Source: Amycolatopsis decaplanina DSM 44594
GTDB lineage: Bacteria > Actinomycetota > Actinomycetes > Mycobacteriales > Pseudonocardiaceae
Direction of reading: 5' to 3'
Assembly: GCF_000342005.1 (NCBI RefSeq)
Contig: NZ_AOHO01000055.1
Coordinates: forward strand, 1-64,000
DNA: 64,000 bases
The position numbers were made by a program, and so were the translations under genes. This document shows positions 43,682 to 52,820 of the stretch, piece by piece. Under the pieces are notes generated by a model. The model made no database searches. It was not told the DNA's origin and saw nothing but the letters and a program-made list of their open reading frames with translations. Numbering within the stretch: position 1 is the first letter of the stretch; each line of letters begins with the position of its first letter.

Positions 43682-44536
43682 CTAGGAACCCGCGGCCGCG
43701 AGGACCGCGCGCCCGGTCAGCACCCGCGCGAGATGCTGCCGGTATTCGACGTCGGAGTTGTCGTCCGCGGTCGGGTTCGTGCCCTCGGCCGCGCGTTCGG
43801 CCGCGCCGCGGATCGCCTCGGCGGTGGCCGCGCAACCGACCAGCGCCTCCTCGACCCCGGCCGCCCGCACCGGGGTCGAGCCCATGTTGGTCAGTGCGAC
43901 CCGCGCCTCCTCGATGATGCCCGCCTCGGTGCGGACGCAGGCCGCGACCGCGACCATCGACCACGCCTGCGCGACCCGGTTGAACTTCTCGTAATGGGCA
44001 CGCCAGCCGGTGTGCTTCGGCACCCGGACCTCGACCAGGAGTTCGTCCGCGGCGAGCGCGGTGGTGAACATGTCCTGGAAGAAGTCCGCCGCGGCGACCG
44101 TCCGCCGCCCGCCCGGTCCGGCGACGACGAGTTCGCAGCCGAGCGCGAGCACGGGGGCCGGCAGGTCACCGGCGGGATCGGCGTGCGCGAGGGCGCCGCC
44201 GAACGTGCCGCGATGACGGATCTGCGGATCGGCCACCGTGTCGGTGGCGGCTTTGAGCAACGCGGCGTGCTCGGCGACCAGCGCGTCCCGCTGGACGTCG
44301 TAATGCGTGGTCATCGAGCCGATCACCAGCGCGTCACCGTCCTCGCGGACACCGCGCAGCTCGGCGACCTTCCCGAGGTAGACCAGCGTGGCCGGCGTGG
44401 CGAGCCGCATCCGCAGCACCGGCAGCAGGCTTTGCCCGCCCGCCAGCACCTTGGCGTCCTCACCGACTTCAGCGAGGACGGTCACTGCTTCGTCCACTGT
44501 GGACGGAGCGACGTAGTCGAACGGGGCCGGGATCAC
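43682..44536 (-). CDS. coxM: Molybdenum hydroxylase FAD subunit (CoxM family)
   Basis: A 284-aa medium subunit that passes electrons through FAD. FAD motifs are AGGQSLLP (about 33-40) and TFGGALAHADPAGD (about 110-124), followed by a CO-dehydrogenase flavoprotein C-terminal domain. GTG 44534-44536 overlaps the coxL stop (GTGA). A GTCCACTGTGGAC palindrome lies near the start (44492-44504). Confidence 0.92.
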   Translation of the reverse strand: MIPAPFDYVAPSTVDEAVTVLAEVGEDAKVLAGGQSLLPVLRMRLATPATLVYLGKVAELRGVREDGDALVIGSMTTHYDVQRDALVAEHAALLKAATDTVADPQIRHRGTFGGALAHADPAGDLPAPVLALGCELVVAGPGGRRTVAAADFFQDMFTTALAADELLVEVRVPKHTGWRAHYEKFNRVAQAWSMVAVAACVRTEAGIIEEARVALTNMGSTPVRAAGVEEALVGCAATAEAIRGAAERAAEGTNPTADDNSDVEYRQHLARVLTGRAVLAAAGS

Positions 44537-46974
44537 TGGGCACCTCCGGTGGCGTCGATCGAACCGAGACCGCCACCGGCTTCGGAGCCCAGTCCGCCCG
44601 CGGCGGCCGTTCCGTGCTGGATGGCGTGCCAGACCCGCATCGGGGTCAACGGCATTTCGATGTCGTTCACCCCGAAGTGCCGGACGGCGTCGACCACGGC
44701 GTTGACCACCGCCGGGGTCGAGGCGATCGTGCCCGCCTCCCCGACTCCCTTGGCGCCCAACGGGTTCGTCGTCGACGGTGTCTCGGTGCGGTCGGTGGTG
44801 AAGCTGGGCAGATCCGCCGCCGACGGCAGCAGGTAGTCGGCGAACGTCCCGGTGGTCAGCGTCCCGCCTTCGTCGTGGACGGCCTCTTCGAACAGCGCCT
44901 GCGCGATGCCCTGCGCGAGCCCGCCGTGCACCTGGCCTTCGACGATCAGCGGGTTGACGGCGACGCCGACGTCGTCGACGCACACATAGGAGCGCAACCG
45001 CACGCGTCCGGTCTCGGTGTCGACCTCGGCCGCGCACAGATGCGTGCCGTGCGGGAACGAGAAGTTCTCCGGATCGAACGTGTCCGATGAATCCAGTGAG
45101 GGTTCGACCCCGTCCGGCAGGTTGTGCGCCGAGAACACGGCCCACGCGATGTCCTGGATGGACGTCGAGGAATCCGTGCCCTTGACCGAGAACTTGCCCG
45201 CCGAGAATTCGAGGTCGTCCTCGGCGCATTCCATCAGATGCGCCGCGATCGGCTTGGCCTTGGCGAGGACCTTGTCCGCCGCCTTGACCACCGCGATCCC
45301 GCCGACCACCAGTGACCGGGAGCCGTAGGTGTCCATGCCCTTGTGCGAGGACTGGGTGTCGCCGTGGATGACCTCGATGTCCTCGAACGGGACGCCGAGT
45401 TTGTCGGCGACGATCTGGCTCCACGCCGTCTCGTGTCCCTGGCCGTGCGCGGAGGCGCCGGTGATGACCTCGATCTTGCCGGTGGGCAGCACCCTGATCT
45501 CCGCGTGCTCCCAGCCGCCCGCCGCGTAATCCAGCGAGCCGAGCACCCGCGACGGCGCGAGACCGCACATCTCGGTGAACGTCGAGATGCCGATGCCCAG
45601 CTGGACCGGGTCGCCCGATTCCCGCCGTTCCTTCTGTTCGCGGCGGAGACCGTCGTAGTCGAAGAGTTCCTTGGCCTTGGCGGTGGCGGCCTCGTAGTTT
45701 CCCGAGTCGTAAGTCAGCCCGGCCACCGTGGTGAACGGGAACTCCTCGTGCTTGATCCAGTTCTTCTCGCGGATCTCCATCGGGTCCATGCCCAGTTCGA
45801 CGGCGAGTTCGTCCATCATCCGCTCGATCCCGAACGTGGCCTCCGGCCGCCCGGCGCCGCGATACGCGTCGGTGAGCGTGGTGTTGGTGAACACGTTGGT
45901 GCAGGCGAAGTGGTACGCCGGGAACTTGTAGATCGCGTTGAACATGAACGCGCCGAGGATCGGCACGCCGGGGCCGACGAGGCCGAGGTACGCGCCCATG
46001 TCGGCGAGCAGTTCGACCTTGAGGCCGGTCACCGTGCCGTCGCGGTTCGCGGTGATGGTGATGTCCTGGATCTGGTCGCGGCCGTGGTGCGCGGCGACCA
46101 TCGTCTCCGAACGGGACTCGGTCCACTTGACCGGTTTGCCCAGCCGCTGCGCGATGAGCGTCGACATCATCTCTTCGGGCAGCACGGCGATCTTGCCGCC
46201 GAACCCACCGCCGACGTCGGGCGCGATCACCCGCACCTTGTGCTCGGGCAGGCCGAGCGTGGCCGCGGTCATCGTCTTGAGGATGTGCGGGACCTGGGTC
46301 GCCGACCACATGACCAGCTGATTGCCGGTCGGGTCGACGACGCACGCCCGCGGTTCCATGAACGCCGGCACCAGCCGCTGCTGACGGAACCGCCGCTTGA
46401 GCACGACCTCGGAGTTCGAGATCGCGTCTTCGACGCTGGAACCCGTTCCCGCGTCGGCGGAATCGAAGACCCAGACAGCATTTTGGTTGGTGCCGAGATC
46501 TTCGTGCACCAGCGGCGCGCCCTCGGCGAGCGCGTTCTCGAGCCCGAGGACGACCGGCAGTTCGTCGTAGTCGACGTCGATCGTTTCGAGCGCGTCATGC
46601 GCTTCGGCCGACGTCCGGGCGACGACCACCGCGACGCCCTCACCGGCGAAGTTCACCGTGTCCGAAGCGAGGACGGGCCGCCTCGGCGATTTCATGTCCG
46701 GAGTGATCGGCCACGCGCACGGCATGCCGATGGCACCCTCGGGGTCGAGGTCCTTCCCGGTGAAGACCGCGACCACACCCGGCGCGGATTTCGCTTCGGT
46801 GACGTCGATCGAGACGATCTTGGCGTGCGCGAACGGGCTGCGGAGCACCGCCAGGTGCAGCATGCCGGGCAGGGTCAGGTTGTCGGTCCAGCGGGTCCGG
46901 CCGGTGATGAGGCGCTCGTCCTCCTTGCGGCGACGGGCCTTCCCGACCTCCGGTTCGATCGTGGAGGTCATCAC
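44533..46974 (-). CDS. coxL: Molybdenum hydroxylase large subunit, form II CO-dehydrogenase type
   Basis: An 813-aa molybdopterin subunit of the xanthine oxidase family. The active-site loop reads AYRGAGRPE (about residues 370-378), the form II signature, not the AYxCSFR of true (form I) CO dehydrogenase. The catalytic Glu motif is present (AKGVGEAG). The start is GTG 46972-46974, overlapping the coxS stop, or the next codon ATG. The substrate is unknown: form II enzymes may oxidise CO weakly or act on aldehydes, purines or aromatic heterocycles. Confidence 0.93.
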   Translation of the reverse strand: MMTSTIEPEVGKARRRKEDERLITGRTRWTDNLTLPGMLHLAVLRSPFAHAKIVSIDVTEAKSAPGVVAVFTGKDLDPEGAIGMPCAWPITPDMKSPRRPVLASDTVNFAGEGVAVVVARTSAEAHDALETIDVDYDELPVVLGLENALAEGAPLVHEDLGTNQNAVWVFDSADAGTGSSVEDAISNSEVVLKRRFRQQRLVPAFMEPRACVVDPTGNQLVMWSATQVPHILKTMTAATLGLPEHKVRVIAPDVGGGFGGKIAVLPEEMMSTLIAQRLGKPVKWTESRSETMVAAHHGRDQIQDITITANRDGTVTGLKVELLADMGAYLGLVGPGVPILGAFMFNAIYKFPAYHFACTNVFTNTTLTDAYRGAGRPEATFGIERMMDELAVELGMDPMEIREKNWIKHEEFPFTTVAGLTYDSGNYEAATAKAKELFDYDGLRREQKERRESGDPVQLGIGISTFTEMCGLAPSRVLGSLDYAAGGWEHAEIRVLPTGKIEVITGASAHGQGHETAWSQIVADKLGVPFEDIEVIHGDTQSSHKGMDTYGSRSLVVGGIAVVKAADKVLAKAKPIAAHLMECAEDDLEFSAGKFSVKGTDSSTSIQDIAWAVFSAHNLPDGVEPSLDSSDTFDPENFSFPHGTHLCAAEVDTETGRVRLRSYVCVDDVGVAVNPLIVEGQVHGGLAQGIAQALFEEAVHDEGGTLTTGTFADYLLPSAADLPSFTTDRTETPSTTNPLGAKGVGEAGTIASTPAVVNAVVDAVRHFGVNDIEMPLTPMRVWHAIQHGTAAAGGLGSEAGGGLGSIDATGGAQ

Positions 46975-47501
46975 TCACCACCCGCGCCGACACGGGAAGC
47001 GGTGTCCGAGGCGAGCCGCTCGGCCTCGGGACCGGCGCCGGGCCGCATCTCGTGGGCGGCGTCGCGCACCGCGCGGACGATGTTCTGGTAGCCCGTGCAA
47101 CGGCACAGGTTGCCTTCGAGCCCTTCACGAACGGCTTTCTCGTCCGGATCGGGATTGTCGGCGAGCAGGTCGATCGACTGCATGATCATGCCGGGAGTGC
47201 AGAAACCGCACTGGAGCGCGTGATTCTCGTGGAAGGCCTTCTGCACCGGATGCAGTTCGCCGTCGCGGGCGAGTCCCTCGATCGTGGTGACCTCGCAGCC
47301 GTCGGCCTGGACCGCGAGTACCGAACAGGATTTCACGCTGCGCCCGTCGAGGTGGACGGTGCAGGAACCGCAGTTGCTGGTGTCGCAACCGACCACGGTA
47401 CCCACCTTCCCGACCCGTTCGCGCAGATGGTGCACGAGGAGGGTGCGGGGCTCGACGTCGTCTGTGCAGGGTGTGCCGTCGACGGTGACGGTGATGCGCA
47501 T
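46971..47501 (-). CDS. coxS: Molybdenum hydroxylase iron-sulfur subunit (CoxS family)
   Basis: A 176-aa small subunit with two 2Fe-2S clusters: the ferredoxin-like N-terminal cluster CDTSNCGSC plus a later Cys, and the C-terminal four-helix cluster in CGFCTPGM and GNLCRCTGYQ. It is first in coxS-L-M-G. The 185-nt upstream gap contains a 10-nt inverted repeat (TCCGGGGTCG/CGACCCCGGA) near 47535-47588 of unknown role. Confidence 0.94.
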   Translation of the reverse strand: MRITVTVDGTPCTDDVEPRTLLVHHLRERVGKVGTVVGCDTSNCGSCTVHLDGRSVKSCSVLAVQADGCEVTTIEGLARDGELHPVQKAFHENHALQCGFCTPGMIMQSIDLLADNPDPDEKAVREGLEGNLCRCTGYQNIVRAVRDAAHEMRPGAGPEAERLASDTASRVGAGGE

Positions 47502-47666
47502 CAGGCCTCCAAAGCAAGAGAAACCCCGCGCTGGTCCGGGGTCGTTCGGGAACGGCCGGTCATTCGGTTGTCACGGACCGACCCCGGAGCGACCGTGATC
47601 GGACTCACAGCCGAGAGTGCTACGCTGGCCCCCTCCAGATCAACCCCCGCCGGGGGGTCTTACCGA

Positions 47667-47712
47667 CTCGTGACTGGTTAGGACGGTTAGAACCGTCCTA
47701 GCCACTCACGAG
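47667..47712. terminator. Hairpin terminator overlapping the lyase stop, family B copy 2
   Basis: Arms 47667-47688 and 47691-47712 match at 20 of 22 positions around AG and closely resemble the hairpin at 9597-9646. The right arm and loop encode the last residues and stop codon (47687-47689) of the PLP lyase gene, so coding and terminator functions share the same DNA. Confidence 0.8.
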
Positions 47713-48625
47713 GCCAAGTCGCGTTCGCGCCGGTGATCACGGTGGCGACCCGGTCGCCCGGGATGTCGTGCACGGTCAGTGCGGCCAGGCCGGCAGCCCC
47801 CGCGGGTTCCGGGAGTACACCGAGGGTCTCCGCGCCCAGTCGCATGGCCGCGCGCAGATCGTCGTCCTCGACCAGGACGAAGTCGTCGACCAGCGACCGC
47901 ATCCGCCGGATGGATTCGGGTTCCGGCGAGCGGATCGAGATGCCGCCGGCGAACGAGTTGGCCCGGTCGACGGTGATCGGCTCGCCCGCCAGCCAGCTCT
48001 TCGCCATGGCGGGCGCCGACGTGGTCCCGACACCGACGATCCGGACGTCCGGCGAGTGCGCCTTGAGCCACAGCGCGACCCCGGCGATCAGCGCGCCGTC
48101 GCCGACCGGGAGCACGACCGTGTCGATCCCGTCCTCCCGCGCCAGTTCCAGGCCGATCGTGCCCGCCCCTTCGGAGATCGCGGGCTCACGGCCGTCGACC
48201 ACGAAGACGCGGTCCGGGGCTTCGGCGGCGAAGGCGGCCGCGGCGACCTTCGCCTCGCCCTCGACCCGGCGCACTCGCGCGCCCAGCGTCTTCATCCGCC
48301 GCAGTTTGACCGGGGAGATGTCGGCGGGGACGAACACCTCGGCCCGCAAACCGTGCTTCCGGGCGGCGAAGGCGACGGCCTGCCCGAAGTTGCCGCTGGT
48401 CCCGCACACCATCGTGGTCCCCGGCTCCAGTCCGGCGGCGAAGTAGTCCGCGCCGCGGCCTTTGAAGCTGCGCAACGGATTCAGCGTCTCGATCTTCACC
48501 AGCACGCGTCGTCCGAGCCGTTCGTTCAGCTGTTCGTCGCTGTATTGCGGGGAGTCCAGGAAAACGGGATCGATCACCTTCGCCGCCTCGGCGACGTGGT
48601 CCAGCTGCAGGTCGATGTCGGTCAT
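47687..48625 (-). CDS. PLP-dependent threonine/serine dehydratase-like protein
   Basis: A 312-aa fold-type II PLP enzyme. The Schiff-base Lys lies in NPLRSFKGRGA and the phosphate/substrate loop is GTSGNFGQA; VLPVGDGALIAGVALWLK holds a glycine-rich cofactor loop. It lacks a C-terminal ACT domain, so it is more like a catabolic threonine dehydratase or serine racemase than biosynthetic IlvA. It starts at ATG 48623-48625 and is divergent from an Lrp/AsnC gene that probably regulates it. Confidence 0.85.
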   Translation of the reverse strand: MTDIDLQLDHVAEAAKVIDPVFLDSPQYSDEQLNERLGRRVLVKIETLNPLRSFKGRGADYFAAGLEPGTTMVCGTSGNFGQAVAFAARKHGLRAEVFVPADISPVKLRRMKTLGARVRRVEGEAKVAAAAFAAEAPDRVFVVDGREPAISEGAGTIGLELAREDGIDTVVLPVGDGALIAGVALWLKAHSPDVRIVGVGTTSAPAMAKSWLAGEPITVDRANSFAGGISIRSPEPESIRRMRSLVDDFVLVEDDDLRAAMRLGAETLGVLPEPAGAAGLAALTVHDIPGDRVATVITGANATWPREWLGRF

Positions 48626-48695
48626 GACGCCCAAGCTAGGCCGGGAGCCGATCATGCCGATTGTAAATTTTCCCACCTCCGTGCAAAAATCTTGC

Positions 48696-49175
48696 GTGCC
48701 ACTAGACGAGATCGACCGTCTGCTGCTCGACCTCGTCCAGGCCGACGCCGCCCGTCCTCTGCACGATCTGGGCGACGCCGTCGGCCTCTCACCCAGCGCG
48801 GTCCAGCGGCGGCTGACCCGGCTGCGCGCCGCGGGCGTGATCCGCGCCCAAGTCGCCGTGCTCGATCCGGAGACGCTCGGCGCGGGGATGACGTCGGTCA
48901 TCCTGGTCGCGCTGACCGACGACGACGAGAAGCGCCACGCGGCTTTCCGCGAGCGCATGCTGGCCGAGCCCCGCGTCCAGCACTGCTACAGCATCGTCGG
49001 GCAGTGGGACTACGTCGTCGTGCTGCTCACCCCGGATCTCAAGGCGAGCCGGTACCTGTCCAGGAAACTGTTCGACGAGCACGTCAAACGGTTCGAAACC
49101 CTGCCCGCCTTCGACGTGGTCAAGTCGAGCCAGGCGGTCCCGGTGCCCGGCGTCAGCCGTGGATCCGGCCGGTGA
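48696..49175 (+). CDS. Lrp/AsnC family transcriptional regulator
   Basis: A 159-aa regulator: N-terminal helix-turn-helix (DEIDRLLLDLVQADAARPLH; AVGLSPSAVQRRLTRL) and a C-terminal RAM effector domain (VQHCYSIVGQWDYVVVLL). GTG 48696 is preferred because the family domain starts at once; another in-frame GTG is at 48681, and no clear ribosome site is seen. The gap to the divergent PLP lyase is unusually AT-rich (gtaaattttccc; gcaaaaatcttgc), as expected for Lrp binding. Its end overlaps the convergent xdhC by 23 nt. Confidence 0.88.
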   Translation: MPLDEIDRLLLDLVQADAARPLHDLGDAVGLSPSAVQRRLTRLRAAGVIRAQVAVLDPETLGAGMTSVILVALTDDDEKRHAAFRERMLAEPRVQHCYSIVGQWDYVVVLLTPDLKASRYLSRKLFDEHVKRFETLPAFDVVKSSQAVPVPGVSRGSGR

Positions 49176-50265
49176 GTTCGGCGAGCCGCGATCCCGAGCC
49201 ACTCCACCGCAGCGCGATGATCTCCGCCGCGATCGACACGGCGGTCTCCTCGGGTGTCCGTGCGCCGAGATCGAGGCCGATCGGCGACGAAAGCCGTTCG
49301 AGTTCCGCCTCGGTGACCCCGGCCTCGCGCAGCCGCGCGAACCGGTCGTCGTGGGTCTTGCGCGAGCCCATCGCGCCGACGTAGCCGACGTCGAGGCGCA
49401 ACGCGACCTCCAGCAACGGCACGTCGAACTTCGGATCGTGGGTGAGCACGGCGATCGCGGTCCGGCCGTCGATCCGGCCCGCGTCGGCTTCGGCCTTGAG
49501 ATAGCGATGCGGCCAATCGACGACGACCTCGTGCGCGTCGGGGAAACGGCTCTTCGTCGCGAACACGGGCCTCGCGTCGCAGACCGTGACCTGGTAGCCG
49601 AGGTACGCGCCCATTTTCGCCATCGCGGCCGCGAAGTCGATCGCGCCGAAGACCAGCAGGCGCGCCGGCGGTTCGAAGGAGTTGACGAAGACCGTCATCC
49701 CTTCGCCGCGGCGCTGTCCGTCCGGTCCGTAGTGCAGGGTGCCGGTGCGGCCGCCGGCGAGCATGCCGCGCGCGTCGTCGACGACGGCGTCGTCCATCCG
49801 CGAAGAACCGAGCGAACCGGCGACCCGGTCCGGCCAGACGATCAGATGCTCGCCGACCAGGCCTTCCCGTTCGTGTTCGATCACCGTGACCACGGCGACC
49901 GGGTGTCCACTGTGGACCGATTCGACGACGTCGCCGAACTCCGGCATCGAGTCGCTGTCGACGTGCTGGACGTAGATGTCGATGATCCCGCCGCAGGTCA
50001 GCCCGACGGCGAACGCGTCGTCGTCCGACACGCCGTAACGTTGCAGCACGGGTGCGCGGTCGGCGACCACCTGCTGCGCGAGTTCGTAGACGGCGCCCTC
50101 GACGCAACCGCCGGAGACGCTGCCGGTGACCGTGCCGTCCGGCGCGACGAGCATCGCCGCGCCGGGGCTCCGCGGCGCCGACGAGAACGTCGCCACCACG
50201 GTGCCGACCCCCACCGTCTCGCCTGCCGCCCAGCGGCGGTGCAGTTCGTCCAGTACGTCACGCAT
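49153..50265 (-). CDS. XdhC/CoxI family molybdenum-enzyme maturation factor
   Basis: A 370-aa protein with the N-terminal XdhC/CoxI domain (TFSSAPRSPGAAMLV; SVSGGCVEGAVYE) and a C-terminal Rossmann domain (LVFGAIDFAAAMAKMGAYLG; VLTHDPKFDVPLL). XdhC binds the molybdenum cofactor and protects it during sulfuration before insertion into xanthine dehydrogenase or CO dehydrogenase. Its ATG (50263-50265) overlaps the VWA gene stop by 8 nt. It is the likely maturation factor for the CoxL enzyme 3 kb away. Confidence 0.9.
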   Translation of the reverse strand: MRDVLDELHRRWAAGETVGVGTVVATFSSAPRSPGAAMLVAPDGTVTGSVSGGCVEGAVYELAQQVVADRAPVLQRYGVSDDDAFAVGLTCGGIIDIYVQHVDSDSMPEFGDVVESVHSGHPVAVVTVIEHEREGLVGEHLIVWPDRVAGSLGSSRMDDAVVDDARGMLAGGRTGTLHYGPDGQRRGEGMTVFVNSFEPPARLLVFGAIDFAAAMAKMGAYLGYQVTVCDARPVFATKSRFPDAHEVVVDWPHRYLKAEADAGRIDGRTAIAVLTHDPKFDVPLLEVALRLDVGYVGAMGSRKTHDDRFARLREAGVTEAELERLSSPIGLDLGARTPEETAVSIAAEIIALRWSGSGSRLAELTGRIHG

Positions 50266-51358
50266 CGGCGATCTCCACCAGCAGTCGTTCCAATGTGGCC
50301 ACACTGTGCCCGGCGAGCAGCCGATCGAGGTACGGGAGCGCGGCCACGATGCCGGACTGCACAGGAGCGTAACCCGCCCGCCCCGCGTGCGGATTCACCC
50401 AGAATACGACGTGCGCGAGCCGCCGCAGCCTGGCGAGCTGCTCGCCGAGCAGGCCGGGATCGCCCCGTTCCCAGCCGTCGGAGAACACGGTGACCACGGA
50501 TCGCCTGGCCACGCCGCGTTGCCCCCACCGGTCGAGGAACGCCCGCAAGGTCTCGCCGAGCCTGGTCCCGCCCGCGAAATCGGGGACGGCCGCGGCCGCG
50601 GCGAGCATCGCGTGCTCGGGATCGCGCAGCCGGAGCTGGCGGGAGACCCTGGTGAGCCGGGTGCCCAGCGTGAACACCTCGACCCGGCCGGGAGCGCGCC
50701 GGGCCACGACGTGCGCGAACCTCAGCAGGGCGTCGGCATACGGCCCCATCGAGCCGGAGACGTCGATCAGGAAGACGAGACGGCGTGGCTTGGTCCCTCT
50801 CCGCCGATACGCCAGGCGCACCGGCTCGCCGCCTCCGGCCAGCATCGCCCGGAGCGTGCGCGACGGATCGAGAGTGCCCCGCCGGGCCGTGCGACGACGC
50901 GGCGACGACCGCAAGGGCAGCGCCGGGCGCAGTTTCGCGAGCAGTTCCCGCAGGTGAGCACGTTCGGCGACGCTCAGTTCGGCGAGGTCGCGATGCCGCA
51001 GGATCTCTTCCTCGCTCGCCGCCACCCGGAGCTCGTCGGGTTCCGCGCCGGACTCGCCCTGGCCCGCCTGCGCGAGCGTGGCGATCCTGGCGCGTTTCGG
51101 GGCCGCCTTCCGGTCTCGCCGCCGTGGTCCGGCTTCCTTTTCGGTGAACCATCCGTCGAACGCGGCGTCGTAACGCGGGAGGTCGTCGGGGTCGGCGCAC
51201 AGCGTCAGCCGTCCGGCCCAGTACAGCTGCTCCGGATCGGCCAGATCGACCTCGCCGACAGCCTCGAGATACGCCCGCACTCGGTGCGCGTCGCACGGCA
51301 AACCGGCTTCGCGCAATGCCTCCGCGAAGCCGACGAAGCCCGCCAGTGGGTCGCTCAC
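50258..51358 (-). CDS. VWA domain protein, CoxE-like
   Basis: A 366-aa protein with a charged N-terminal region and a C-terminal von Willebrand A domain: MIDAS motif DVSGSM in LVFLIDVSGSMGPYADALL, then GGTRLGETL and TVFSDGWERGD. CoxE proteins work with the MoxR-type ATPase CoxD to build the copper/molybdenum site of CO dehydrogenase. GTG 51356-51358 is my best start, although the GGAGG before it is very close. The matching ATPase is at 54512. Confidence 0.85.
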   Translation of the reverse strand: MSDPLAGFVGFAEALREAGLPCDAHRVRAYLEAVGEVDLADPEQLYWAGRLTLCADPDDLPRYDAAFDGWFTEKEAGPRRRDRKAAPKRARIATLAQAGQGESGAEPDELRVAASEEEILRHRDLAELSVAERAHLRELLAKLRPALPLRSSPRRRTARRGTLDPSRTLRAMLAGGGEPVRLAYRRRGTKPRRLVFLIDVSGSMGPYADALLRFAHVVARRAPGRVEVFTLGTRLTRVSRQLRLRDPEHAMLAAAAAVPDFAGGTRLGETLRAFLDRWGQRGVARRSVVTVFSDGWERGDPGLLGEQLARLRRLAHVVFWVNPHAGRAGYAPVQSGIVAALPYLDRLLAGHSVATLERLLVEIADA

Positions 51359-51365
51359 TCCTCCA

Positions 51366-52583
51366 TTATGAGCCTCGGCGGGCGAAGACCGGGGTCTTCT
51401 CGCGCAGGGGACCACTGCCGCCCATGACGGCCGCGAGGGCGGTGAGCTGCGGAAACCGGTCCGAGATCCGGAGTGGCAGCGGCACGGTCCGCTCGTTGAG
51501 CGTCCCGTCGAGGGCGGGTTCGATGAGCATCTTGTGCTCCTCCAGTTGCTGCTTCTGGGCGAGCGTGACGGCCACGGCCCGCCGGCGCTGCACGCGGGCG
51601 AGATCCCGCGCGGTCAGTGTCCCGCGCAGCAGCGGGGCGGCGAGGATCCGCGCGGCCGCCACGGCGTCCTGCACCGCGATGTTGACGCCCATGCCGCCGA
51701 CCGGCGACATGGCGTGCGCGGCGTCGCCGATGCAGAGCACCCGGCCGGAGTACCAGTGCGGGAGCTTGGACATCCTGACCTTCAGCAATTTGACGTCGTC
51801 CCAGCCGCGGATCTCGCTCAGCTGCTCGTCGTTCCAGCCGAACAGGCCGCCGATCCGTTCCCGGAACCTCTCGATCCCTTCGGCCCGCTGCGCGGCGTCC
51901 TGTCCCTTCCTGATCAGGTACGAGGTCTGGAAATAGTCGCCGCGGTCCATGGTCACCCCGGCGAGCCCGCCCTCGAACCGGCCGAACACCTGGGCCTCCT
52001 TGCCGGTGTCCTCGAGTTTGGGCACCCGGACCCACCAGACGTCCATCGGCACGTCGTATTCCTTCGGCACGAGTCCCGCTTCCGCGCGGATCAGCGAATC
52101 CCGGCCGTCGCAACCGACCACGAGCGGCGCGGCCAGTTCCCGCTCGGCACCGTCGGGATCGCGATAGCGCACGCCGCCGCCCTCGCGCAGGCCGAGCACC
52201 TCGGCACCCATCTTGAGGGTGAACGCGGGTTCCCCGGCCGCGGCTTCGGCGAGCAGGTTCAGGAAATCCCATTGCGGGACCATCGCGATGTACTTGTGCG
52301 GTCCGGGAATGCGGCTGAAATCGGCGGCGACGATCGTCCTGTCGCCGATCAGCATCCGCATCTTCTCCAGCCGTCGCGACGGCAGTTTCGCGAAGCGCTC
52401 GCCGAGCCCGAGTTCGTCGAGCAGCATCAGCGTCGGGGGATGCACCGTGTCGCCGCGGAAATCGCGGAAGAAGTCCTTGTGTTTTTCGAGAACGGTGACC
52501 TCGACCCCGGCCCGCGCCAGCAGGAGCCCGAGCACCATTCCCGCCGGACCGCCCCCCACCACACAACACTGTGTACGTTCCAT
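51366..52583 (-). CDS. FAD-dependent aromatic monooxygenase
   Basis: A 405-aa class A flavoprotein hydroxylase. FAD motifs are VVGGGPAGMVLGLLLARAG at the N-terminus, VVGCDGRDSLIR in the middle and CIGDAAHAMSPVGGMGVNIA near the end. The family includes pentachlorophenol and tetracycline-type hydroxylases. It starts at ATG 52581-52583. It lies 7 nt upstream of the VWA gene on the same strand, so the two may be co-transcribed despite no known functional link. The 237-nt gap upstream of it holds no gene I can support. Confidence 0.85.
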   Translation of the reverse strand: MERTQCCVVGGGPAGMVLGLLLARAGVEVTVLEKHKDFFRDFRGDTVHPPTLMLLDELGLGERFAKLPSRRLEKMRMLIGDRTIVAADFSRIPGPHKYIAMVPQWDFLNLLAEAAAGEPAFTLKMGAEVLGLREGGGVRYRDPDGAERELAAPLVVGCDGRDSLIRAEAGLVPKEYDVPMDVWWVRVPKLEDTGKEAQVFGRFEGGLAGVTMDRGDYFQTSYLIRKGQDAAQRAEGIERFRERIGGLFGWNDEQLSEIRGWDDVKLLKVRMSKLPHWYSGRVLCIGDAAHAMSPVGGMGVNIAVQDAVAAARILAAPLLRGTLTARDLARVQRRRAVAVTLAQKQQLEEHKMLIEPALDGTLNERTVPLPLRISDRFPQLTALAAVMGGSGPLREKTPVFARRGS

Positions 52584-52820
52584 AACCGAGTTGTAGCGCG
52601 CCCGGTGGGCCGTCGCCACGTATTCGGGTTCGAAGAGGACCTAGGTCCTACCGGGAATCCTCGCTACGGTGCCGTACTCACCACGCTGCTCGCCTGCGTC
52701 GTCGGCGCGGCCGTCGCGGTGATGGGCGGCGCCTTCGACGTCCCCATCACATCGTCCTATGTGGAGCGGCTGGGCCGTGAAGGTGAAGCTGCGGAAATCG
52801 ACGTACGGCAGGCCGACGCC

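Noticed and set aside
44533..46974. Annotation as a genuine form I CO dehydrogenase
   Set aside because: The active-site motif is AYRGAGR, not the Cys-containing form I motif, so CO oxidation cannot be claimed.
47535..47588. Inverted repeat TCCGGGGTCG / CGACCCCGGA upstream of coxS
   Set aside because: Arms are only 10 nt, GC-rich and over 30 nt apart; too weak to call an operator or attenuator by eye.
52630..52820. A + strand reading with a hydrophobic stretch (LTTLLACVVGAAVAVMGGA) between the monooxygenase and TetR genes
   Set aside because: No start with a ribosome site and no stop before the TetR antisense region; at most a decayed membrane-protein remnant.
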